From assembly GCF_001997345.1 (NCBI RefSeq), contig NZ_CP019606.1, positions 1 to 64,000 on the forward strand: a stretch of DNA of 64,000 nucleotides, written 5' to 3'. The notes below the pieces were generated by a model that had not been told where the DNA came from, did no database searches, and saw nothing but the letters and a program-made list of their open reading frames with translations. Within the stretch, counting starts at the first letter, position 1, and each line of letters starts with the position of its first letter. Shown here piece after piece: positions 1 to 10,305 of this stretch. The DNA comes from Tessaracoccus aquimaris (lineage in GTDB: Bacteria; Actinomycetota; Actinomycetes; Propionibacteriales; Propionibacteriaceae). The position numbers and the translations under genes were made by a program.

Positions 1-445
1 CCTCGAACCAGGCGGTGTCCGCGTTGATGCAGACGTCTCCGAAGTCGATGGGCGTCAACTGCGGGGCCGAGAACTGCCTCGAGGAGTCCGGCAGCGCCGC
101 GGAGGTGTAGTCGAGCAGGATCCCCTCCGACTCTGCCCGCGACGCGAACGTGTTGTCGATGCCGTAGACGACGTCGCCGAGCGGCGCGTCCTTGGTCAGG
201 ACAAGTTGGTTGACGAGCGCGCCCGTGTCGCCCGGGGCGACATAGGTCACCTCGTAGCCGGTGTCCTTGGCGAACTTGGCCTTCAGGTCGTCCGGCAGCG
301 CGAACGAGTCGTGCGTGACGACCGTCAGTTGCTTGGTCTGGGTCGGGGCGCTGCCGGACGGCTGCTGCTGTTGGGCGGGCTGCCCGCAGGCGGCGAGGCC
401 GAGCAGCGCGAGGCCCGCGACGGTGATGGAAATAGCGCGTGACAC
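1..445 (-). CDS. Thiamin-type ABC transporter substrate-binding lipoprotein (3' end outside window)
   Basis: This is the N-terminal part of a periplasmic-type solute-binding lipoprotein, cut by the window edge. The GTG at 445 is chosen because AAGGAGA lies 8 bases upstream. The first 21 residues form a lipoprotein signal peptide with lipobox LAAC, followed by a Gln/Pro/Ser linker. The mature part reads TVVTHDSFALPDDL and then YVAPGDTGALVNQL, which resembles ThiB/TbpA thiamin-binding proteins. A TPP riboswitch directly upstream supports a thiamin or thiamin-precursor ligand. The permease and ATPase genes would be expected further left, outside the window. Function rests on this similarity plus the riboswitch. 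Confidence 0.85.
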   Translation of the reverse strand, partial: MSRAISITVAGLALLGLAACGQPAQQQQPSGSAPTQTKQLTVVTHDSFALPDDLKAKFAKDTGYEVTYVAPGDTGALVNQLVLTKDAPLGDVVYGIDNTFASRAESEGILLDYTSAALPDSSRQFSAPQLTPIDFGDVCINADTAWFE

Positions 446-485
446 GTGTGTTCTCCTTTCGGAGGCTCGGCGCATGCCGAGGAGG

Positions 486-577
486 TCTCACTCCCTACGC
501 CGGTGCTAACCGGATCAGGTTTGAGGGTCTGCGGGTCATATCCGCACTCTCAGCGCCCCTTGGCGCTCCCCTGTGTG
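486..577 (-). promoter_or_regulatory. TPP riboswitch (THI element)
   Basis: Read on the minus strand, the segment contains the conserved aptamer core GCTGAGAGTGCGG, then ACCCTCAAACCTGATCCGG, then TTAGCACCGGCGTAGGGA. These match the pyrimidine-sensing and pyrophosphate-sensing arms of the TPP riboswitch. It ends about 40 bases before the GTG of the thiamin-type binding protein, a distance that fits control of translation initiation. It should switch the transporter off when thiamin pyrophosphate is abundant. Confidence 0.93.
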
Positions 578-611
578 TGGCCCCAGGGTAGTCCACCCGG
601 ACGGTGCTGGG

Positions 612-1649
612 TCAACTCGTCTCGCTGACCCGGATCAGCGCGTCGCGGATCTGCCTTGCGCGGGTGGGCCCGATGCCGTCGATCTCCATCAGGACGCCGA
701 CGGAGGCGCCGAAGAGTTCCTGCAGGCTGAAGTCGTTGATCAGCTTCGTGACCAGCGAGGAGGGCAGCCGTCCGAGCGTCGTCAGCAACCGGATGCCGCG
801 GGTCTCGACGTGCTGCTCCAGGTTCGGGTTGGGGCCGAAACCCAGCCGCTCCGCCACCAGTTGGCCGCTGAACAGTTCGTCGTGGGAGAAGTTGTGGAGC
901 TTGCCGAGGTCCAGGTCGGCAGGGTCGGGCACGTTGCCCGAGTAGTCCTGCTCGAGCAGCGCCCCGAGCCCCGAGAAGTTGGCGACCAGTTCGGCATGCT
1001 GCAGCGCCACCATCCGCCCCTCGACGCCGAGCAGATCGACGTGGAACTGCATTTCAGCCGACAGCCGCCGGGCGAGTTCGAGGCGGTGCACGACGTGGGT
1101 CAGGTCGCGCAGGGTCACCTGCTCGGCGATCTCAAGCGGCGTGAACTGTTCGAGCAGTTCGCTGACGCGCGTCGAGACCCGCGACAGCGCCGCGAGCGTC
1201 TGGTTCGCGCGACTCGTCACCTGCGGAACGGTCTCGACGACGTGGCGTCGCCCCTCGTAGAACATCGAGATCGTCGACATCGACGCGGACACGGTCACCA
1301 CAGGCAGCCCTGCCGCCTGTGAGGTGCGATCGGCTGAGCGGTGCCGCGTTCCGGTCTCCGCCGTCGGCAGGTCGCCCCCGGGGACCAGGTGCACGCCCGC
1401 CGCCACGATCTGGGAGAGGTCGTTGCTCAACACGATGGCGCCGTCCAGCTTCGCCAACTCCCGCAGGGACTGCTCGGTGGTCTCGACGCCGATCTTGAAG
1501 CCGCCCGAGGACACCTGCTGGACGTGGCTGTTGTTGCCGAGCACGATCAGGGCGCCCGTTCGACCGTGGAGGATGCGGTCGAGGCCGGCGCGCAGCGGCG
1601 TGCCAGGCGCCAGCGTCTTCAGGTAGCGGCGCACACTCGGCTTCGACAC
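612..1649 (-). CDS. disA: DNA integrity scanning diadenylate cyclase DisA
   Basis: The 345-residue protein condenses two ATP into cyclic di-AMP and scans DNA for branched structures. The DAC domain carries the DGA motif at about residues 69-71 and RHR at 102-104, both catalytic signatures. The last 70 residues read as the helix-hairpin-helix DNA-binding end (MEIDGIGPTRARQIR). The start is GTG at 1649, giving VSKPSVRRYL; the frame stays open far upstream but that stretch is the shadow of the HEAT gene on the other strand. RadA, which works with DisA in Bacillus, lies 2 kb away on the same strand. Confidence 0.95.
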   Translation of the reverse strand: MSKPSVRRYLKTLAPGTPLRAGLDRILHGRTGALIVLGNNSHVQQVSSGGFKIGVETTEQSLRELAKLDGAIVLSNDLSQIVAAGVHLVPGGDLPTAETGTRHRSADRTSQAAGLPVVTVSASMSTISMFYEGRRHVVETVPQVTSRANQTLAALSRVSTRVSELLEQFTPLEIAEQVTLRDLTHVVHRLELARRLSAEMQFHVDLLGVEGRMVALQHAELVANFSGLGALLEQDYSGNVPDPADLDLGKLHNFSHDELFSGQLVAERLGFGPNPNLEQHVETRGIRLLTTLGRLPSSLVTKLINDFSLQELFGASVGVLMEIDGIGPTRARQIRDALIRVSETS

Positions 1650-1725
1650 AGGGTCTCCTCCCAACCTCTGGGGCCCAAGTCTAGGGGTGCTCGGCGCGGC
1701 GTGCGGGGTCTGAGTCGCGCGGCGT

Positions 1726-1756
1726 TTGACCTTCACGCGACGTGAGGGTTTAGCGT
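1726..1756 (+). promoter_or_regulatory. Leaderless promoter of the HEAT-repeat gene
   Basis: TTGACC at 1726-1731 and TAGCGT at 1751-1756 are separated by 19 bases, a little longer than ideal. The ATG at 1764 follows the -10 box by 7 bases and there is no Shine-Dalgarno sequence, so the transcript probably starts at the ATG. Confidence 0.5.
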
Positions 1757-1763
1757 CGGGGCC

Positions 1764-2498
1764 ATGAACACCACGCAGTCCCTCATTCAGGCCCTCGGCA
1801 GCCCCGACGGCACCCAACGTCGGCACGCGGCCCTGGCGCTCGGCGCCCAGCGCGACGCGAGCGTCGTCGGCCCCCTGGTCGAGCGGATCCGGGTCGAGGC
1901 CGACTCCTGCGTGCGCGAGGACCTCACCTGGGCGATCGTGCAGCACGCCGACCAGGCGGAGGCGGCGCTGACCGACCTGCTCGCCAGCCAGGAGCCGGGC
2001 GACCGCCGCACGGCCGCCCACGTGCTGAGCAAGGTCGCCAACCCCGAGCACTTCGACCGGGTCCGTCCCCTGGTGGCCGACGAGCATCCCGACGTCGCCA
2101 TCAAGGCCTACCGGGCCGCCGCGAACACCGGGGGTGACGCGGCCGTGGAGGCGCTCGCCGCCCGGCTCGGTGACGGCGACCTCCTGCAGCGCGACGCGCT
2201 GAGCAACGCCTTCGCCACGATCGGTGCCGCGTCGACCGGGGCGCTCGTCGCGGCCCTGTCCAGCGACCGCGTCGAGACGCGCGAGCATGCCGCCGAGGCG
2301 CTCGGCCACATGGGCGAGGACGCGGCGGGCGCCGTCGAGGCCCTCGAGGCAGCGGCCGGGGACGCCGATGCGTCGGTGCGACTGACCGCGGCAGCATCGC
2401 TCGGCCAACTCGGCGAGGGTGCGGCAGCGTCTCTCGGCCGCCTCTCGGCCTCGGACGATGCCGTGGTCGCGCGGATCGCGGCGAGCTACCTCGCCTGA
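1764..2498 (+). CDS. HEAT-repeat protein
   Basis: The 244-residue protein consists of tandem HEAT-type helical repeats throughout, with recurrent segments such as RRHAALALGAQRD, RRTAAHVLSKVANPEH and TREHAAEALGHMGED spaced about 30 residues apart. No enzyme motif, signal peptide or membrane segment is visible. HEAT solenoids usually bind proteins or, in the AlkD type, DNA. Its 3' end overlaps by 13 bases the convergent MerR-HEAT gene, whose C-terminal half is built from the same repeats, so the two may have arisen by duplication. Specific function is unknown. Confidence 0.8.
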   Translation: MNTTQSLIQALGSPDGTQRRHAALALGAQRDASVVGPLVERIRVEADSCVREDLTWAIVQHADQAEAALTDLLASQEPGDRRTAAHVLSKVANPEHFDRVRPLVADEHPDVAIKAYRAAANTGGDAAVEALAARLGDGDLLQRDALSNAFATIGAASTGALVAALSSDRVETREHAAEALGHMGEDAAGAVEALEAAAGDADASVRLTAAASLGQLGEGAAASLGRLSASDDAVVARIAASYLA

Positions 2499-3559
2499 GC
2501 GTCGGCAACCAGCCGACGAGCCACGAGCCGGGTGCGCACATCCGGGGAGTCGACAGCCTCCCCGATGGCGCGCCCGGCTCGTTCGTCGTCCACCTGCCCG
2601 AGCGCGACAAGGGCGGCGAAGCGGACCGCCTCCACATCGTCGTCCAGGGTCGCGATCAGCGCGGGGACGCTGACGACGGAGGCTGCCTGCCCCAGCGCGT
2701 CGGCGGCCTCCTCGCGGACCGTCGCTGAGGCGTCCCGGAGGGCGAGGATCAGGAGCGGTATCCCTTCGGGGGTCCGGGCGAGCGCGGAGCCCGACTCGTC
2801 GCGGACCAGTTCCCTCGCGTCGCCCAGCCCGGCCACCAACGCCTCGGCGGCAGGCACCCCACCGACCTGCCCGAGCGCGAAGGCCGCCTTGGCGGCGACC
2901 GCCTCGTCCTGGTCGGCCAGCAGCACAGCGAGCGCCGCGACGCCCTCTGGGTCGCGCAGCTTGCCGAGCGTGTGGGCGAGCGAGTGGCGGGTGCGCTGGT
3001 CGCCGTGCAGCATCCGCTCGACCAGCTCCGGCCGCACGTCCCGGCGCTGCGCCACGGCCCAGGTCGCGCCCTCGCGGACCCCGTCTGCCGGGTCGCTCAG
3101 CAGTTCGATCAGCACGTCGACGGGCGCCCGGGGGGCGTCGGTGAGCGTCGTGCGGAACCGTACCGAAGCGTCCGGGTGGCGCAGTCGCTGCGTCAGTTCG
3201 ATGGCGCCGAGCACCTCATCCCAGCCGGTGTCCGCCGCGGCCTGCAGCCTCCGCAGGGTGGCCAGCAATTCGCGTTCCTCCGCGATCCTCGCCTCGACGA
3301 CCTCCGCGTGACGCCCCAGCAGTTCGGCGGCGTCGACCCCCTCGTCGAGAGCGGCGGCGACCTCGGTCAGCGACAGGCCCAACGCCTTGAGTTGCTGGAT
3401 GGAGAACAACCGATCCAGGTCGGCGCGCGAGTACAGCCGGTAGTCGACGTCGGTGCGACCGCTGGGCTGCAGCAACCCGATCTCGTCGTAGTGGCGAAGC
3501 GTCCGGTGCGTCAGCCCCGTGCGGCGCGCCACCTCCCCGATGCGCAGCCAGTCGTCCAC
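2486..3559 (-). CDS. MerR-family regulator fused to a HEAT-repeat domain
   Basis: Residues 1-70 are a MerR winged helix (LRIGEVARRTGLTHRTLRHYD) that would bind a spaced-operator promoter. Residues about 75-120 form the dimerisation coiled coil. From about residue 125 to the end, HEAT repeats replace the usual small effector-binding domain (HSLAHTLGKLRDPEG, AKAAFALGQVGG, REEAADALGQAAS). The protein has 357 residues against about 130-280 for ordinary MerR proteins. It begins 4 bases after the radA stop and may be transcribed with radA. The HEAT part probably senses a protein partner, possibly the convergent HEAT protein; this is inference. Confidence 0.85.
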   Translation of the reverse strand: MDDWLRIGEVARRTGLTHRTLRHYDEIGLLQPSGRTDVDYRLYSRADLDRLFSIQQLKALGLSLTEVAAALDEGVDAAELLGRHAEVVEARIAEERELLATLRRLQAAADTGWDEVLGAIELTQRLRHPDASVRFRTTLTDAPRAPVDVLIELLSDPADGVREGATWAVAQRRDVRPELVERMLHGDQRTRHSLAHTLGKLRDPEGVAALAVLLADQDEAVAAKAAFALGQVGGVPAAEALVAGLGDARELVRDESGSALARTPEGIPLLILALRDASATVREEAADALGQAASVVSVPALIATLDDDVEAVRFAALVALGQVDDERAGRAIGEAVDSPDVRTRLVARRLVADAQAR

Positions 3560-3563
3560 TTCC

Positions 3564-4949
3564 TCACTCCTTGGCCGAGCGGCGCAGGTCGAGCACCCCG
3601 AGGGCGTCCGCGAGCGAGGCGACCTCGACGACCTTCAGCCCGCCGAGCCGCGGCACCTTGACGGTGACGTCGCGGGAACCGGTCGGCACGATGGCCAGTT
3701 CGAAGCCGAGCCGGGCGGCCTCCGCGAGACGGCGTTCCACGCCGGGCACCCGCCGAAGGTCGCCCGCGAGGCCGACCTCGCCGAGCGCGAGCAGGCGCCG
3801 CGGGTAGTGCCGGTCGAGGGACGCGGAGGCGATGGCGATGGCGGCCGACAGGTCGACGGACGGGTCGGTGACGCGCGCGCCCCCGACCGTTGAGACGTAC
3901 ACGTCGACGGCGGACAGCGGAAGGCGCGCCTTGCGTTCCAGCACGGCGAGCACCATCGCGATGCGCGAGTTGTCGAGGCCGTGCGTGGTGCGCCTCGGCG
4001 AAGACTGGTTCGGGGAGGGGGCGACCAGCGCCTGGATCTCCGCGAGCAGCGGGCGGCGGCCCTCCAACGTGACGGTGACGCAGGTGCCGGGGACCGGCTC
4101 GGAGTGAGCGGTGGTGAACAGGCCCGACGGGTCGGGCACCTCCACGATGCCCGTCTCGCTCATCTCGAAGCAGCCCACCTCGTCTGCAGGGCCGAAGCGG
4201 TTCTTCGTGGCGCGCACCATCCGGAAGCCGGAGTGCCTGTCGCCCTCGAACGTCAGCACCACATCGACGAGGTGCTCAAGCGTGCGAGGCCCCGCGATGG
4301 CGCCGTCCTTGGTGACGTGGCCGACGACGATCACCGCCATCGCCTCGCGCTTGGCGACCCGGGCAAGCGCGCCTGTCACCTCCCGCACCTGGGACGGCCC
4401 GCCGGGGGCGCCGTCGGCCTCGGCCGTCGCGATCGTCTGCACCGAGTCGATCACCAGCAGCGAAGGGCGGACCGACTCCACATGGCCGAGCACGGTGCCG
4501 AGGTCGTTCTCGGAGGCGAGGTACAGCGAGTCGTCGATCGCCCCGGTGCGCTCGGCTCGCAACCGGACCTGCGACGCGGACTCCTCGCCGGAGATGTAGA
4601 GCGTCGTCTCGCCGGAACGGGCCCACTTGGCGGCGACGTCGAGCAGCAGCGTCGACTTCCCGACGCCCGGCTCGCCGGCCAGCAGCACGACCGCCCCCGG
4701 CACCAGGCCGTCGCCCAGCACCCGGTCGAGTTCGGCGATGGTGGTCAGCTTCCGCGCCGCCTTGTCGGTGGGGACCTGCGAGATCGGGACGGCCTTGTCA
4801 ACAGGCACCGACGAGGCGACCGACCTCAGCTTCGGCGCGCCGCGTTCGGCGACGGTTCCCCACGCCTGGCACTCTCCGCACCGCCCGACCCAGCGGGTCG
4901 ATGTCCAACCGCATTCCGTGCACGCGTACGTGTCCTGCTTCTTCGCCAC
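3564..4949 (-). CDS. radA: DNA repair protein RadA (Sms)
   Basis: The 461-residue protein is a RecA-like, DnaB-like branch-migration helicase of recombinational repair. It has the N-terminal four-cysteine zinc finger (CTECGWTSTRWVGRCGEC), a Walker A motif GEPGVGKST near residue 95, the RadA signature KNRFG and a C-terminal Lon-like S16 domain without protease activity. The length is typical. The MerR-HEAT gene follows 4 bases downstream and disA lies about 2 kb further on the same strand. RadA is known in Bacillus to modulate DisA, so the neighbourhood makes functional sense. Confidence 0.97.
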   Translation of the reverse strand: MAKKQDTYACTECGWTSTRWVGRCGECQAWGTVAERGAPKLRSVASSVPVDKAVPISQVPTDKAARKLTTIAELDRVLGDGLVPGAVVLLAGEPGVGKSTLLLDVAAKWARSGETTLYISGEESASQVRLRAERTGAIDDSLYLASENDLGTVLGHVESVRPSLLVIDSVQTIATAEADGAPGGPSQVREVTGALARVAKREAMAVIVVGHVTKDGAIAGPRTLEHLVDVVLTFEGDRHSGFRMVRATKNRFGPADEVGCFEMSETGIVEVPDPSGLFTTAHSEPVPGTCVTVTLEGRRPLLAEIQALVAPSPNQSSPRRTTHGLDNSRIAMVLAVLERKARLPLSAVDVYVSTVGGARVTDPSVDLSAAIAIASASLDRHYPRRLLALGEVGLAGDLRRVPGVERRLAEAARLGFELAIVPTGSRDVTVKVPRLGGLKVVEVASLADALGVLDLRRSAKE

Positions 4950-4983
4950 GGAACGAGACTAGGCGAGGGGACCGACGAAACGC

Positions 4984-5022
4984 GACGGAGGCCGTCCCCA
5001 GCGGGTGGGAACGGCCTCCGTC
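4984..5022 (-). terminator. Hairpin terminator of the VOC gene
   Basis: GACGGAGGCCGT at 4984-4995 pairs perfectly with ACGGCCTCCGTC at 5011-5022. It lies 11 bases beyond the stop of the minus-strand VOC gene and before the radA start. There is no U-tract, as is common in actinobacteria. Confidence 0.7.
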
Positions 5023-5033
5023 GTCAAGGAATC

Positions 5034-5672
5034 TCAGATGGTGATCAGGTCGCCGGCCGGGTTACGGAAGGTGACCGAGTTGATGCCGGGCATGCCGCGC
5101 GGGGCGACCAGGTCGAGCGCGACGCCGTCGAGTTCGTCACCGACCTCGATGCCGAGCCACTCGGAGAGGCGGTCGGCAGAGCCCGAGATCTGCATGGAGT
5201 CGAGCGAGACGTCGCCGGGCAGCGCGCCGGGGCGCAGCGAGTCGTCGGACTTCCACTCCAGGAAGTAGGGCAACTGCGGGTCGGCGATGAGGCCTCGGAT
5301 GCCGATCTGCGACCACTCGAGGCGGCGACCGTCGGGGAACTGGCGCGAGCCGGGGACGGCGGAGCGCTCGAGGCGCAACTCATAAGCGGAGATGTCGGCG
5401 ACGCTGACCACCCAACCGAGCCAGCCGCCGCCCATGTCGGAGCGGGCGCGCACGGCCTGCCCGAAGGCGGCCTTGTCTGCGGCCGGGTGGTCGAGGACCT
5501 CGACGACCTCGATGTAGCGGGCGTCAGTGAGCGGAATGATGTGGTTGCGCGTGCCGAATCTCGGATGGAACCCGCCATCCTTGTATTCCGTGCCCAGCGC
5601 CTCGGCGAGCCGGGTCGCCTCCGCCTTGAGGCCGTCCGGACCGGTCGCAAACATGAGATGGTCGACGTGCAT
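5034..5672 (-). CDS. VOC-fold (glyoxalase-like) protein
   Basis: The 212-residue protein begins MHVDHLMFATGPDGL, the usual opening strand of vicinal-oxygen-chelate proteins, and has a second module near residue 150 (GDVSLDSMQISG). The pattern ARYIEVVEVLD fits the glyoxalase-like domain (Glyoxalase_3 type) found in actinobacteria. The metal ligands cannot be assigned safely. The ATG at 5672 has GGAG about 11 bases upstream; a longer open frame beyond it is the shadow of the divergent gene. Substrate unknown. Confidence 0.75.
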   Translation of the reverse strand: MHVDHLMFATGPDGLKAEATRLAEALGTEYKDGGFHPRFGTRNHIIPLTDARYIEVVEVLDHPAADKAAFGQAVRARSDMGGGWLGWVVSVADISAYELRLERSAVPGSRQFPDGRRLEWSQIGIRGLIADPQLPYFLEWKSDDSLRPGALPGDVSLDSMQISGSADRLSEWLGIEVGDELDGVALDLVAPRGMPGINSVTFRNPAGDLITI

Positions 5673-5783
5673 GGAGCCATTGTCTCCCCACGGGTAGGCC
5701 AACAAGAAATCGGGGCGCTGGTGGCCGCCGTCGCCCACGGTGGTATCCGGTGGTGGGAGAGGCGTACGGGTAGGGTTGTCGGC

Positions 5784-6581
5784 GTGCCACAGTCGAAGAT
5801 CCTGCTCTCGACCACCTCGGTCTATCCCGAGGCCTCCACAAGCGCGTTCGAACTGGCCTCCGACCTCGGATTCGACGGCGTCGAGTTGATGGTCGGCGTC
5901 GACTCGCTGTCGACGGACATCGACTCGGTAGCCAAGCTCGCCGACTACCACGGCGTCCCCGTCATGTCCGTGCACGCCCCGACGCTGCTCGTCACGCAGG
6001 GCACCTGGGGCTCGGACTCCTGGGACAAGTTGCGGCGCTCCGGCGAGGCCGTGGCGCGGCTCGGCGGCAACGTGGTCGTCGTCCACCCGCCGTTCCGGTG
6101 GCAGCGCGAGTACGGGGCGGGCTTCGTGGCGGGCATCAAGGACCTCAACGCGACCTCAGAGGTGATGTTCGCCGTCGAGAACATGTACCCGTGGCGCACC
6201 CCCGGTCGGCACTTCCAGGCGTACCTCCCCGGCTGGGACCCCACACCGTACGACTACGACCATCTGACGCTCGACCTGTCGCACGCGTCGACGTCGCAGC
6301 GGCAGTCGCTCGATCTGGTGCACGCCTGGGGCAAGCGCCTGGCGCACGTGCACCTGACCGACGGCCGCGGCTCGTTCAAGGACGAACACCTGATGCCGGG
6401 CGAGGGTGACCAGGCGGCCTGGGAACTCGTCGAGTACCTGGCGCGCACCGGGTACACGGGCCACATCGTGCTGGAGGTCTCCTCGCGGCGGGCCAGGTCG
6501 CGCCACGAGCGTGAGGTGCTGCTGGGGGAGTCGCTCGAGTCGATCCGCAAGGCGGTCGCCGCCGGGCTGGCGGGGGCATGA
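5784..6581 (+). CDS. Sugar phosphate isomerase/epimerase-like TIM-barrel protein
   Basis: The 265-residue protein has an AP-endonuclease-2-type TIM barrel: FELASDLGFDGVELMVG at the start, VMSVHAPTLL, NVVVVHPPF, VMFAVENMYPW, LTLDLSHAS and LAHVHLTDGRG. The His and Glu residues in these strands are the usual divalent metal ligands of xylose-isomerase-like epimerases. The start is GTG at 5784, 7 bases after TAGGGT at 5771-5776, consistent with a leaderless mRNA. The stop overlaps the next gene by 4 bases, so it is the first gene of a three-gene unit with a proline dehydrogenase-like and a CPBP gene. Substrate unknown. Confidence 0.8.
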   Translation: MPQSKILLSTTSVYPEASTSAFELASDLGFDGVELMVGVDSLSTDIDSVAKLADYHGVPVMSVHAPTLLVTQGTWGSDSWDKLRRSGEAVARLGGNVVVVHPPFRWQREYGAGFVAGIKDLNATSEVMFAVENMYPWRTPGRHFQAYLPGWDPTPYDYDHLTLDLSHASTSQRQSLDLVHAWGKRLAHVHLTDGRGSFKDEHLMPGEGDQAAWELVEYLARTGYTGHIVLEVSSRRARSRHEREVLLGESLESIRKAVAAGLAGA

Positions 6582-7489
6582 TGGCAAAGATCAACCGCGC
6601 CGTGCGGCGCCTCATCCGGTCGCGCTCCGTCCAGGAGGCGGCCATGGCCAGCCCCGCGGCCGAGGAGTTCGCGCGCAACTACGTCGCGGGTCGCGACCTC
6701 GACGAGGCGATGCCCGTCATGCGCAGGCTGCACGGTCAGGGTCTGCTGCTTTCGCTGGCGTATCTGCCCACGTCTGACTCCGAGTCCGAGACCCCAGGCA
6801 TGCTCCTGACGACGCTTGACCGGCTCGGCGAGCTGGCCGAGGGGACCGAGCTGTCCATCAAGCCCTCCTCGCTCGGGCTGCGCGACAATGCGGCGAGCGC
6901 GGCGTCCCGGTTGGCGGAGATCTGCGGCTCGGCGCGCGAGCGACGCGCGTTCGTCACGCTCGAGATGCAGGGCTGCGGCGAGTACGTCGAGACGCTGAGG
7001 CTGTGGCGCTCGACCCGGGAGCACTTCCCCGATCTTGGCGTGACGCTGCCCTCCGACATCCGGCGCAGCGAGCGCGAGGTCGCCGCCGTGTCGGCCGAGG
7101 GCGCCCGGGTGCGGCTGTGCGTCGGCTCCTACCCGGTGCCCCGCGCGGCGGCGCTGCCCGGCGAGCAGGCCAAGTCCCTGGCGTTGGTCCGCTGCATCAG
7201 GCGGGCGATGGAGGACGGCGGCTACGCGATGATCGCGTCGCACGACCCGACGATCATCGCGATCGGGCAGGAGGTCGCGGCGCGCAACTCGCTGCCGCGC
7301 ACCGGGTTCGAGTACCAGATGTTCTACGGTGTGCGTCCACTCGAGCAGCGCAGGCTTGCCGACATCGGCTACCTGTCGCGCACCTACCTTCCCTACGGGC
7401 CGGGGTGGTTCGAGTACCTGTCGACCCGGATCGCCGCACGGCCGCGCACCATGTTCAGCTACCTGCGCGCGGTGGGGGACAAGCGGTGA
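6578..7489 (+). CDS. Proline dehydrogenase-like flavoprotein
   Basis: This 303-residue protein has the length and layout of monofunctional proline dehydrogenases, which oxidise proline to pyrroline-5-carboxylate using FAD. Recognisable parts are ELSIKPSSLGL, VRLCVGSYPVP, YAMIASHDPTIIA, FEYQMFYGVRP and TYLPYGPGWFEY. The usual VRLVKGAY strand reads VRLCVGSY here, so the normally conserved Lys is missing. It overlaps both neighbours by 4 bases. proC lies 2 kb downstream, so proline turnover is plausible, but the substituted strand leaves room for a different amine substrate. Confidence 0.75.
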   Translation: MMAKINRAVRRLIRSRSVQEAAMASPAAEEFARNYVAGRDLDEAMPVMRRLHGQGLLLSLAYLPTSDSESETPGMLLTTLDRLGELAEGTELSIKPSSLGLRDNAASAASRLAEICGSARERRAFVTLEMQGCGEYVETLRLWRSTREHFPDLGVTLPSDIRRSEREVAAVSAEGARVRLCVGSYPVPRAAALPGEQAKSLALVRCIRRAMEDGGYAMIASHDPTIIAIGQEVAARNSLPRTGFEYQMFYGVRPLEQRRLADIGYLSRTYLPYGPGWFEYLSTRIAARPRTMFSYLRAVGDKR

Positions 7490-8283
7490 CCACGCCGCTG
7501 GCCGCTGAGGTCGGGGTCTCGCGCCGGACGCTCGGGTGGGAGATGGGCGTCGTGCTGCTGCTCTCGCTGGGGCAGTCGGCCGTCTACTCGATCCTGCGGA
7601 TCGTCGATCTGCTCACCCGCGAGCAGGCGCTGTCGCAGCAGCAGACCACCATGAACACGGCCCAGGTGCCCGACCGGCCGTGGCTCGACGCGCTGTATCA
7701 GGTCGCCAACATCGTCTTCCCCCTGATGCCGGTTGTGCTGTGCCTCTACCTGCTGTGGGCGGTCTACCGGCCGGCTGAAGGGCCGTTCCGGGCGATGGGC
7801 TTCGACCTGCGACACCCGGGCTTCGACCTGGCGAAGGGTTTCGGGATCTTCGCAGGGATCGGCGTGCTCGGGTTGGCGTTCTACCTGTTCGCGGTCGCGA
7901 TCGGGATCAACACGCAGATCAACACCTCCGGGCTCCAGTTCACCGTCGTCAACGTGGTGGTGCTGATCCTCCGGGCGATCATGAACGGCGTCCTCGAGGA
8001 GGTCGTGATGGTCGGCTACCTCTTCACGCGCTGGGCCCAACTTGGCGGAAACATGTGGGTGATGGTGGTCGTCAGCGCCGTGATCCGGGGCGGCTACCAC
8101 CTGTATCAGGGCTTCGGCGGCTTCATCGGGAACCTGGTGATGGGACTCGTCTTCGGTGCCCTGTTCCTGAAGTGGTTGAAGGGTCGCGTGATGCCGCTGG
8201 TGGTCACGCACTCCCTGCTCGACATCGTCGCCTTCCTCGGCGCCCCGCTGCTTCCCTGGCTGATGTCCCTGATCGGACGCTGA
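7486..8283 (+). CDS. CPBP-family intramembrane metalloprotease
   Basis: The 265-residue membrane protein has about seven to eight hydrophobic segments. It carries the CPBP (Abi) motifs in order: GVLEEVVMVGYLFTRW, then RGGYHLYQG, then VTHSLLD near the end. The Glu pair and the two His residues form the presumed zinc site of type II CAAX prenyl endopeptidase relatives. The GTG at 7486 overlaps the stop of the preceding gene, showing translational coupling. Its target in bacteria of this kind is usually unknown. Confidence 0.85.
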   Translation: MTTPLAAEVGVSRRTLGWEMGVVLLLSLGQSAVYSILRIVDLLTREQALSQQQTTMNTAQVPDRPWLDALYQVANIVFPLMPVVLCLYLLWAVYRPAEGPFRAMGFDLRHPGFDLAKGFGIFAGIGVLGLAFYLFAVAIGINTQINTSGLQFTVVNVVVLILRAIMNGVLEEVVMVGYLFTRWAQLGGNMWVMVVVSAVIRGGYHLYQGFGGFIGNLVMGLVFGALFLKWLKGRVMPLVVTHSLLDIVAFLGAPLLPWLMSLIGR

Positions 8284-8341
8284 CCCAAAGGGTCGCGCGG
8301 CGCGGCGTGGACCCGTGAGGGTGACCTCCCGCGGATCGGCC

Positions 8342-10164
<1,823 letters not shown>

Positions 10165-10204
10165 CGGCGTCTACAGCTCCCGGAACGTGACCGGACGGCG
10201 GCAA

Positions 10205-10234
10205 TTGTCCGTTCTCCCGCGACCGGGTTAAGAT
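10205..10234 (+). promoter_or_regulatory. Promoter of the bS22 operon
   Basis: TTGTCC at 10205-10210 and TAAGAT at 10229-10234 are separated by 18 bases. About 65 bases of untranslated leader follow before the bS22 GTG, and AAAGG at about 10295-10299 serves as its Shine-Dalgarno. Confidence 0.6.
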
Positions 10235-10305
10235 TTGGGGTCTGACCGGCACGGCCGGGCAACACACACATCCGGGTGGAACAGCCCGGCGATGAAAGGC
10301 AAACA

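Noticed and set aside
3981..5783. A long open frame leading into the sugar-phosphate isomerase-like gene
   Set aside because: It is antisense to radA and the VOC gene and has no recognisable domain; the leaderless promoter places the start at 5784.
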